A stretch of 64,000 nt of DNA. It comes from Iris pallida (Eukaryota; Streptophyta; Magnoliopsida; Asparagales; Iridaceae). The stretch is from assembly GCA_029216955.1 (NCBI GenBank), contig JANAVB010015600.1, forward strand, positions 26,642,188-26,706,187, read 5' to 3'. Shown piece by piece: positions 55,641 to 64,000 of the stretch. Numbering within the stretch: position 1 is the stretch's first letter; each line of letters begins with the position of its first letter. Made by a program: the position numbers and the translations under genes. The notes under the pieces are model-generated. The model searched no databases. It saw nothing but the letters and a program-made list of their open reading frames with translations, and was not told the DNA's origin.

Positions 55641-57630
55641 GTGATGTCCATACATTATGTCACATATAAGTCCAGAGTCCACGCGATCGCACGCCTCAAA
55701 ATGCCAAGGAACTCCATGCCTCGACGCATCCAAGCGGGCTCCGTGCCAACGAGCTTCTACCTGTGCCTGCACATAAAAATTGTGTGGGTGTCAGTACTCA
55801 ACTGTACTTGTGGAGTGAGCTCCTCGTCCACCCATACAAAACTAACACGTTTATTTACTTTGTGTAACGTAATTCTGTTATGATTGTATTTCTATTCTTG
55901 CCTTAGGATCGATTTTAGGATAAAGACTCTTGGTCTATTTGTGTCTCAGACTATCCCCGTGCCATTGCATCGATAGCTTCCTTATCCTTGCCTCTAAACC
56001 ATTCTCGTACTTGCCTTTCGTGCCATAGGTTGGGACGCAATATGTTCCGTGTCATCGACTTGGTCCGTGCTTCAACATCGAGGTCGTGCCTCGCAATTTA
56101 GCATGACTCAACCAAACTTGCCTTACGGCCTTTCTTGACTTAACTCGAAATGATTTAAGTCTGACTTATGCAACTCTATGCCAACGACTTAATACTCAAC
56201 GCCACATTTCGTGCCGAAACACGCATCTTTTCTATAGCCAAATCTTAGGCTTCTTAAGACTTATATCTTAACCATGCATACCATCTTTATTCTATTCGTG
56301 TCGTGCTTGCACTTTCTTTTATTCGAACGACGTTATACATGCGGATTGTCGCTTAGTACACCAACTTATCTATATGAAAGGTCACTAGCAATGTCAAGCT
56401 ATCTTGGACTTGACTGAGGATAGACGACGATCATCCAATGGATAGCTAGCCCGTGGAAGCCCCGAATCTCCTATGCTGTTCATCCAGCATCATACTATAG
56501 CTAACTCGCTTCCTTCGGGAACGACATGATCCCGTGGCCCTGGCGATCATGTCAAGGAAGACTACACCTTGTTGACAAGTTGTCCATGACCACGCACCTA
56601 TGACGACTTCTAGACTCGACGTAAATACAAGGCCTACAGATGATACAACTTACTTTCTCTTCCTTAAACTTCTTTATCTAACTCCATATTTTCCATTCTT
56701 CATGCGAGACTCCCAAGCCACGGGACCGATCTCGACGACCAACGGCCGCATGTACTTTACATTCTTTGAACATAGGGAACGGCTATTGCATAGCCTGCCA
56801 GATAGACATGAATAAACGTGTTTCTTAGTGTCCCATAGACTGTGGCATACTTATCCTTGAACTGACCGTGGCTCATGCCTTAGACTGACTTGTGTTCTAT
56901 GCGACACTATCGTCCAAGTTATACTTTATATGACGAGCCTTGAGAACGTAGGACTATGAGACTTGACAACCGCAGAAAATAGGAGACAGTGCTTGCTATA
57001 ACTTCGATAGCCCAGCAAAACTCTTGTCTAACTTAATCGTGCAACAACTTGACGAGCAAAGGCTATACTAAGCCTCTCATCATGGGAACATGCCGTCCAC
57101 GCGTTCGACTTGAACAACCAAGTTCTTTGGATGCCCAAACTTATGCCACAAGTCGTGCGATACAACTTAACCCATGGGACGATTGGACGATGGGACCGTG
57201 CTTGCTTTATCAAGCATACGTGCGACACCTATGACTTAGGCTAAGTTCATAGCTTTGTGGCAACTTAGACCAACTTTCCTTCTCCCAAGCCACGGGACGA
57301 AGGACTGAGTGTCATTTTTTGAAAACACGATGTACGATACTTCTAAGCCGACCATGGGACCTTTCCATATTCTAACTCAATCCGACCCGACTTGGGATTA
57401 TTTCCTTAGCTTTGTGGATTCGCCTCTTTTATTATCCATCCTACTTGTGCATTTGAAAACTTTCATTTATTAGTGTAAAGCCCAAGCTGAGGCAAGTTCA
57501 CCGAAGCAACCCACCTGAGCAAGGAGTTGCCTCGACCGAGCGGGTCTTCGAGCAGCCGTTGCATGGCTAAGTCCGAACGTCGTTGGCATTTCGATTCCTC
57601 CGATTGAGTTGAGCGGGACAGGGCATTACA
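55641..57630 (-). repeat. 5' LTR of the outer element, proximal piece
   Basis: Begins with the TSD copy GTGAT and resumes the outer LTR (GTCCATACATTATGTC, matching 33865 onward). Ends GGGCATTACA, i.e. minus-strand TGTAATGCCC start. Confidence 0.88.
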
Positions 57631-57635
57631 TTGTG
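57631..57635. other. Right TSD of the outer element (TTGTG)
   Basis: Exact copy of 33525-33529. Confidence 0.9.
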
Positions 57636-58117
57636 GGTCATCGACGGCAAGCACAATGTGTGATGTTTTGTTCGAGGACGCATGTCTATGGGGGAGCTTC
57701 AAGTTTGGACACGAAGGTGGACAGGTTCAGGAGTTCGAATCTTATGAGAACCGCATCGTCCGCTTGGTTGGGCCAGCCAAGGGTGAAGAAGCTCGTCAGA
57801 ATGTTAACACTTTTCAGTGAAAGACGAAAGTCGGGGACAAGCAACCAAGACTTACGGTGAGGCTGATCGTTAGAGACTTCGGTCTTAGTCGTGTCATTAA
57901 TATCGGCAGGATCCCAGTCGTACAGGAGGTGCTACGCATGACAGCTAGCATCGACGTGACGGTCGAGGAGCTAGAGACAAAGGAAGATTAAAAACAACTC
58001 GGGGGATCGGAGATCAGTGGCATGGGGGAGCAGGAATTATGTCATGGGACGACAAGAATGGAGTCCAGTTGAGGACCCATAGGGTCAATACCCTCTCATC
58101 AGACTGGAAGGAGAGAT
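57631..58117 (+). mobile_element. copia element, right internal part
   Basis: Continues the interrupted copia. Its frames are too degraded to name a domain. It ends in the polypurine stretch GACTGGAAGGAGAGAT directly before the LTR start TGTTGGAG. Confidence 0.6.
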
Positions 58118-58808
58118 TGTTGGAGTCCAGTCTGGATTTGGTAACAATATACTTGTGGAATCCAAATCTTATTAAATATTTGATTTGATTTGATTTGGAT
58201 GTCCATAATTGGTGTTGTGCTATTTTAGATATAATAGGATTCTTATTTTAGGAATTCCTATTATGATCTAAAATAGGATAATTGATGGGCTATTTTAGGT
58301 GTAATAGGATTCTTATTTGAGGGCTTCCTAATTAAGAAATCATATTATGACCTAAAATAGGTTTTTTTTCATCTTATATATATGGGGTGAGGGTGGAGGC
58401 AAAAAGCACAAAAGTGGAGATTCGGGGTGCTTGTCTACAAGAAAATCCAAGAGAAAGTCCGTACTTTGCTCTTAGGACTTCGTCATCCAAGACAGAAGGA
58501 AAAAAGAAGATCTAATCGAGGAGTCGTCAACTTCGGTTAGAGAGATTGCTACGGGTTGGGGAGTGATCTCAATTATAATATTTTATTTTTCTTCTTGAGA
58601 GTGGTGATGGGGTTGAACCTATTAGGACAAAGGGTTCAACATGAGTTCTGTCAATCTTGTAATTTCATCTGAGTTATTAAAGGTTGGAATTTGTATAGGT
58701 GACGTACGTCACCGTCATATACTTGTCATCATATTGTGCTTGGTGTCCGTTAGACGGTGGTTGGTTTTGGTCAGGTGGGTTGGCAAACGCCTCCGCATGC
58801 GCCCAACA
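58118..58808 (+). repeat. 3' LTR of the copia element
   Basis: 691 bp from TGTTGGAGTCCAGTCTGG to CGCATGCGCCCAACA. Related to the inverted solo LTR at 59723-60427 (shared GTGACGTACGTCACCGTCAT and GGTCAGGTGGGTTGG-type segments). Confidence 0.8.
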
Positions 58809-58962
58809 AATATAACTACCAATTTTCTTATCATCATTTCAGAAGAGAAATTACAAACAATTAAAATGGTTAAGAGCAAAAAGGATCCACACTTAGAGGA
58901 GTGTGGGCCCAAGTCTCCACAAATTTTTGCGATCATATATTTGTTTCAAAATAAATTCCAAA

Positions 58963-59012
<50 letters not shown>

Positions 59013-59079
59013 GCGAATCAAAATCCGCAGGGAGCCTTTCTGCACCATTAGATCGGAGGACCCGTGTGAGACCCGCATA

Positions 59080-59138
<59 letters not shown>

Positions 59139-59275
59139 GAGAGAGCGAGAGAGGGGGGGTAGCGGAGGAGATTTCGAGAGGGGTCTTCATCCTACTGCTC
59201 AAGATGTTGTGATCAAATAAAAAGTGCTCTCCGATGATTGGATCTTGGTCTTCAGTCGTCATGGGAGAACGAATA
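58809..59275. repeat. Intergenic stretch with (TA)n and (TG)n microsatellites
   Basis: TA repeats at 58966-59011 and TG repeats at 59082-59136 around a 70-bp unique piece, then a GA/GGGG-rich stretch. No supported gene; the short frames here read through the repeats. Confidence 0.8.
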
Positions 59276-59283
59276 CTACGGTG

Positions 59284-59453
59284 CGCGGGCGGATCCAGAC
59301 ATAGGTTGGGGTGGGCTCCAGCCCACCCTAAAAAATCTACTCTTTTTTCCATATAAATTTTTTGTCTTATTTTTTTATATGAGTTAGTCCATCTCTAGCC
59401 CACCCCCAATCCATGGAAGCCCACTCCAGCTACAGTGTCTGGATTTGTCCTTG
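59284..59453. mobile_element. hAT-type MITE, 170 bp, 8-bp TSD
   Basis: Terminal inverted repeats: CGCGGGCGGATCCAGACA on the left and CAAGGACAAATCCAGACA on the right (reverse complement). An inner GGGTGGGCT/AGCCCACCC pair is also present. Flanked by the perfect 8-bp duplication CTACGGTG (59276-59283 and 59454-59461), the size made by hAT transposases. No coding capacity. Confidence 0.8.
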
Positions 59454-59722
59454 CTACGGTGGGAGCCGAAGGTGCTGGGTTCGATCTTCCAAATCCAACA
59501 TAGTTTGGAACAAACGAAGGCGGGGCACTTGAAGTTGACAGGTCGAGACATGGGCTCCGGTCATCGGCATGTCCACTACCACATTATAAAATATCATGTA
59601 TACAAACATTAAAAGTTAGTTTCATGAGATAAAAAAACTAGCATGAAACTCAAAAACATACTAATTTCACTTTTATCACAAAAAATCACTTTCATAATTT
59701 TTGCGACTTATACCCATCCAAC

Positions 59723-60427
59723 TGTTGGGACCGGAAACGGCCTCCTGTGCTCCGATATCGTGTCTGAAACGTTGCCACAACGAAAATTTAGGCCAACCCA
59801 CCTGAGATAACCAACCCCCGTCTAATGGACACCAAGTACAGAGATAAAGACAAGTATATGACGGTGACTACGTCACCTGGACAAATCTCAATCTATATAG
59901 CTTAGATAAAATTAAAAGATTGACAAAAACAATGTTGAACTCTTGTCCTAATAGGTTCAACACCCTCACCATACTCAAGTAGAAAAGAAAGAGATCACAA
60001 TTAAAATCGTTCACCAACCCGTAGCATTCCCTAATCCTTTTGTCTTGGATGACGAAGTTTTAAGAGCAAAACACGGAGTTTCTTTTAGATTTTCTGCGAA
60101 CGAGCACCATGAATCTCCACCTTGTGCTATATCTTTGTGCCTCCACCCTCACCTCAAATAAAATAGGATGAGAACCTAATTTTAGGATTAGAAAACCCTA
60201 AAAGTAACCCACCATCAGATCTGGCCGTCCACCAATAACCAACGGTGTAGACTATATCTCATCACCAATTATGGACGTCCAAATGGTCAAATTAAAAATT
60301 TGATACAAATTTGTAAATCTAATCAAATCAAATATTTAATGTAGATTTTCAAATCATATCAAATTAAATTTGTTACCATATTTGAGCTACAAAATTTACT
60401 CTTACCAAATTCAGACAGGAGCCAACA
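59723..60427 (-). mobile_element. Solo copia LTR with perfect TSD
   Basis: The minus strand starts TGTTGGCTCCTGTCTG and ends CCGGTCCCAACA. Flanked by CCAAC on both sides (59718-59722 and 60428-60432). No internal region, as after LTR-LTR recombination. Diverged relative of the LTR at 58118-58808, in the opposite orientation. Confidence 0.88.
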
Positions 60428-62452
60428 CCAACATCCAAATAGTACATAGGATAAAATACAAAACCGAATTCTTATTCAACAAAGTATCATGTGTTTTGAT
60501 GCATTAGGAAGAAGAAGAAAAATGTTTTGATGCATCAACGTGGTATCAAATTTACAAGATGCTAATTTGTTTTTAAAGTTGGCAAAATATTAATATTGTA
60601 TCTATCAAGAAGATATATATTAATATTGAAAATAGATCAAGAAGATATATATTAATATTGAAAATAAGAAAGAAAGTAACTAAATGCATTGTAATATGCA
60701 ATACACAAAAGTTTCACAAGTAGCAAGCAAAATTCCAATTTGTAGACATCAGAAAGGGGAGGTTGGTCCCAAGAATGTGCACAAGTTTGTCAAAAAATTT
60801 GGATTCATATGTGTGTGATTCGGTGTGTATACTTTCTTCTTCTTGCAGCCACCAAATTTGACTAATGTGCGACATGAATGAGGATGAGAGATTGAGAGAG
60901 GGCCACAAAAAATTCTACAAACACCTTAAATTGAGTGCACAATCCACATATGCTACCATTCACTTCTTCTTTTTCGGTGTTTAAAAAACCAAACCAGATA
61001 TCGATCCGGACAAAATATTGGATTGGATCAAATTAGTTCGATCAGTTGGTTCAACCACTAAATTAATCTAAATAAATTTTTTTTTAAACACTTTAAAAAA
61101 TATTTACTTATAATCATATTTTTTTTTAAAATAGTGATTTTTTTCGAACTCGAGTGACTCTTGTGGTTATTAAGGAGAGGCATCAGATCCTGGGTAACGG
61201 AAGATCGGTAGATCAAGTGAGGCATATTATCTTTTATATTTAAAAAAATGGTGAAAGTTGGAAACAGTTAATCTAAAAGGCTTGCAGTGCAGCGTGTACT
61301 AAGTCTTGTGCATAACGTCGGACATCTAAAAAAAATGTGGTTTAATGCTGACCATGTCCAAAAATGCTACCGGTTCGCGGATCAATCGATTTAATCAACA
61401 AGTCCCCTCCAGTTTTTAAAATATTACTTTTTAGTACTTTTTAAATCTTTATGTTAGGAAACGTATGATATTTGCAAAGTTCCATTTCTTTCAAGAGTCA
61501 TGGTCAGCACAGGATTTCCAAATCCAAAGATCCTTTTTTTTTTTAAATTTCCGCATATATTACTAATATAAAATTTTTATTTTTAAATTTCCGCATATAT
61601 TACTAATATAAAATTTTTATTTTTAAATTTAGGCCTTCCTATTAGAAGGGGGCAGTAACATAATTCTTAGAATGTCAGAAAAAATAAAATATATTTTTAA
61701 AGTGTTAAAAATATTTTTTTATATTTATAGAGAACATTTAGGATCTGCTTAGCAATGATATTTTACCGCTTTTGGAAGATTTTTGATCCGATCATTTATG
61801 AAGTATTTAAAAAAAAAAAAAACCTTGTTTGACAACTTTTTGAGCCACTGATTTCTGTCTATTCAAAAATCTTTCAAAACCAGTGAAATCTAATTTTTGG
61901 TGTCTTTGATTATTTTGGTAGTTCTATTTTTTTCAATTATATCCTTATCAAAAAATATAAATACAACTGCTAATACTCTACCATATTTCTTCTTTCTTAT
62001 TTTTGTTCCCTTGAGCTCCATCTTATGATACTCCCTCTAAAATGTGAATTTTTAAATTTTGGAGACAATTTGATGTGGTAGTAAACAATTGCAATAAAAT
62101 TTTGCGGTCCATTGGAGACAAATACTTTTCTCTCAACATTTATGCACAATTATGACTGAATTGTAGCATCTGATTAATTCAGTTAAAGATATCAGACTCG
62201 TCTTTCGGCTTCATCTTCCAAGCGAAACATTTTAGAGTTATATGAGCATATAACGGTATAAACTATTGTTTGTGAGGACAATGATATAATCTTTTTGGAA
62301 TGACTTGTTTATATATGAATATATAAGGAATTTTATTATTTTAAGAAACTTTCAGAATCGTTCAGTAATAAATGATCAAAACTAAATTAGATTGATTTAA
62401 AAGTTGTTACTTAACATCGTTTTCGGACCACTACATTTTAAAATCAGAAAAT
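60428..62452. other. AT-rich intergenic DNA
   Basis: No supported gene. Holds two small tandem duplications: about 33 bp at 60605-60669 (ATCAAGAAGATATATATT twice) and 40 bp at 61541-61630 (TTTTAAATTTCCGCATATAT, 2.25 copies). Confidence 0.6.
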
Positions 62453-63157
62453 TTACTGTATCAAAATTAATTTTATATAAATTAGCGTAAAGAAAATAAG
62501 ATTAAATAAATTTGCAAAAACGAAGCTTTCCGCCATCTGAGATGGCAGTAACAAAAAAAAAATTAAATAAATAAATAAATAGGATTTTTTGCCAACAGAG
62601 ATGGCAAAAATTTAGCGTAGGCTAAATTTCCGCCAACCTAGTTGGCGGAAATAGCCTCGGGGTTTGATTTAATTGGTTGGTTTGATTTGATTTAATCTTT
62701 TACTTTAATTTTTTCATTAGTTTGATTTAATCTTAGTTAAGTTGTTATTATCTATACTAATATGGATAATAAAAAAGTAATATTTAATATAGATTTTGTT
62801 ATTATCCATATTTTTAAATAATAATTTTTTTATCTATATTAAATATTAATTTTTTATTATCCATATTAGTATAGATAATAACAACTTAACTAAGATTAAA
62901 TCAAACTAATAAAAAATTATCAAATTAAAAGATTAAATCAAATCAAATCAAACCAAACAAAAACAAACTAACCAATTAGACCAAGCCTCTGAGGCTATTT
63001 CCGTCAACTCTGTTGGCAGAAAATTCTATTTCTTTTTTTATATTATTTTTTTGGGTTTTTTTTGCCGTCTTAGATGGTGGAAAGTTTTTGTTTTTTCAAA
63101 AATTTTAAAACTATTTTCTTTACGCTAATTTATGTAAAATTAATTTTGTTACAGTAA
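62453..63157. mobile_element. Fold-back element of 705 bp with internal hairpins
   Basis: Almost the whole element is an inverted repeat centred near 62805. The outer ends are TTACTGTATCAAAATTAATT (left) and TTACTGTAACAAAATTAATT (right, reverse complement), then TAAATTAGCGTAAAG in both arms. Inner arms share GATTTAATCTTAGTTAAG and TTATTATCTATACTAATATG. Each arm also holds smaller hairpins around GCCATCT/AGATGGC and GCCAAC/GTTGGC; the best is TTTCCGCCAAC...GTTGGCGGAAA at 62627-62651. No transposase. No clear TSD. Confidence 0.75.
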
Positions 63158-63179
63158 TATTTTTTTTTTTAAATATCTC

Positions 63180-63476
63180 ATGACCACTGTTACAACACTT
63201 GCCAGTCAATGTCCAAAAAAGAGTCATGCAGACAGTGACCAATGGTTGCAATGCCCAGCCAAGTGCGTGAGTGAACAAGACTCTTCTTTTTCTTCCTCCT
63301 CCAGTTCAATCCAAGGGAGAATGCTTCTCTTTGTAGTTGACATGATATCAGCTGTTGCCGAACTTAAATTGACATCCTATTCATGTTCACACGAAGGAAA
63401 CAGACTTCCCTGTGATTTTGCAGGCCTATGTCACTGTCATAAGAATCCATCTAGAAGGGTTCAGAAACATTTCTAG
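63180..63476 (+). CDS. Unassigned 98-codon ORF
   Basis: The frame has less AT than its flanks. It includes a serine run (SSFSSSSSSIQ) and a Cys/His-containing end (SCSHEGNRLPCDFAGLCHCH). No domain is recognised, and both strands look equally plausible as UTR-like sequence. It starts 23 bp after the fold-back element. It may be non-coding. Confidence 0.2.
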   Translation: MTTVTTLASQCPKKSHADSDQWLQCPAKCVSEQDSSFSSSSSSIQGRMLLFVVDMISAVAELKLTSYSCSHEGNRLPCDFAGLCHCHKNPSRRVQKHF

Positions 63477-63901
63477 AAACATATGCATCATATCAAATCA
63501 TAAATCCTAAAATTTAAAATAAATAAAAATAAATATATTAACCCTCCATATTTTATGAATATCACAGGAACTATTACTATTTTAAAATTAATTAAATTGA
63601 CCATCCTTCTGTTCTATGTTTATTTTTAAAATAAAGATGATTAGTGTTATAAATTTTTATATAAAATATAAAATACAGGAGTACTGGCGCATGTAGTTAA
63701 GTTTGAAATAAAGGTAGCCCACGTAATAATAATAAAATATAGAAATAATTAACATAAATTGTCGAAATAAATATATAGATAACCTAATAAGCAGGATCAT
63801 TTGTGACATTCTAAGGACTAGGAGCCTAGTTAGCTTGTTCCGAGAGGTTGCAACTGCGCCCGCAAAAAAAAAAAGTATTAAGTAATATTACTACATCACA
63901 T
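63477..63901. other. AT-rich DNA, nothing recognised
   Basis: No gene or repeat structure seen. Confidence 0.5.
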
Positions 63902-64000
63902 TGTTAGAAATTTATTGTACCATGTCGATTCATGAGATGAAAAACATAAATAAAATTGCGGAAGCGTACCTGAATCCATTGCTAGGCTTGATGGATCTTG
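63902..64000 (+). repeat. Probable start of a copia LTR, cut by the window edge
   Basis: Starts TGTTAGAAATTTATTGTACC and holds GCGGAAGCGTACCTGAATCC, words I associate with plant copia LTR starts. Too little sequence to confirm. Confidence 0.3.

Larger units (their letters stand above)
33530..57630 (-). mobile_element. Outer non-coding Ty3/gypsy element, complete but interrupted
   Basis: On the minus strand the 5' LTR is 57630-55646 plus 38821-38482, split by a younger element. Then come PBS TGGTATCAGAGC (38478-38467), a 2.6-kb internal region without gag or pol, a polypurine-like end and the 3' LTR (35898-33530). A perfect TSD TTGTG flanks it. Its own length is about 7.3 kb. LTRs of 2.3-2.4 kb, tRNAiMet priming and the GGACAAAATTTTTTC end suggest a Tekay/Del-related LARD. 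It inserted into the copia gag-protease element. The LTRs differ at many sites, so it is much older than the 12.8-kb LARD. Confidence 0.88.

Noticed and set aside
57628..58117. Possible host gene fragment right of the nest
   Set aside because: It ends in a polypurine tract and LTR and rejoins the copia via the TTGTG duplication.
59462..59520. GGGTTCGATCTTCC as a tRNA B box, possible tRNA or SINE
   Set aside because: No matching A box at tRNA spacing and no cloverleaf; insufficient support.

Overview
The window is nuclear DNA of a flowering plant. Evidence: one intron-containing LRR receptor kinase of a plant-only subfamily, tRNAiMet primer sites of plant LTR retrotransposons, and nested Ty1/copia and Ty3/gypsy elements. 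The GC-rich third codon positions of the kinase exon fit a monocot, but I cannot name the species. Apart from that one host gene (8.0-11.6 kb, minus strand) almost everything recognisable is transposon sequence, much of it nested with target-site duplications (TSDs) still readable.

Layout. 1-1327: start of a gypsy LTR on the minus strand, inserted into a decayed copia element (1328-4689). 4.7-6.2 kb: three diverged tandem units; 6.7-7.0 kb: a fold-back element. 8024-11571: a two-exon HAIKU2/RLK7-type receptor kinase of 993 aa. 12.2-12.7 kb: microsatellites around a tRNA-like (SINE-like) unit and a DNA-transposon remnant. 12778-23121: a very young non-coding LTR element (LARD) with two 4050-bp, almost identical LTRs and TSD CGAAC, inserted in the LTR of an older chromovirus whose integrase/chromodomain remnant lies at 24.8-25.3 kb. 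25.3-31.7 kb: a collage of related, older LTRs.

31.7-58.8 kb is a three-level nest. A gag-protease-only copia element (31.75-33.53 plus 57.63-58.81 kb) was hit by a second non-coding gypsy element (33530-57630, TSD TTGTG). That element's 5' LTR was then hit by a 16.8-kb Tat/Ogre-type gypsy element (38822-55640, TSD GCGAT/GTGAT). The Tat element carries, on its minus strand, a very long gag with an Ala-Gln repeat domain, protease, RT, RNase H, a second archaeal-type RNase H and integrase. Between integrase and 3' LTR it carries about 6 kb of genes on the opposite strand: a multi-exon gene with a plant mobile domain (PMD) and a coiled-coil tail, and a separate 97-codon ORF. Each antisense unit has its own TATA box. 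This cargo is the most interesting content of the window.

58.8-64 kb: microsatellites, a hAT-type MITE with an 8-bp TSD, a solo copia LTR with a perfect TSD, AT-rich intergenic DNA, a 705-bp fold-back element containing smaller hairpins, a short unassigned ORF, and the probable start of another copia LTR at the right edge.
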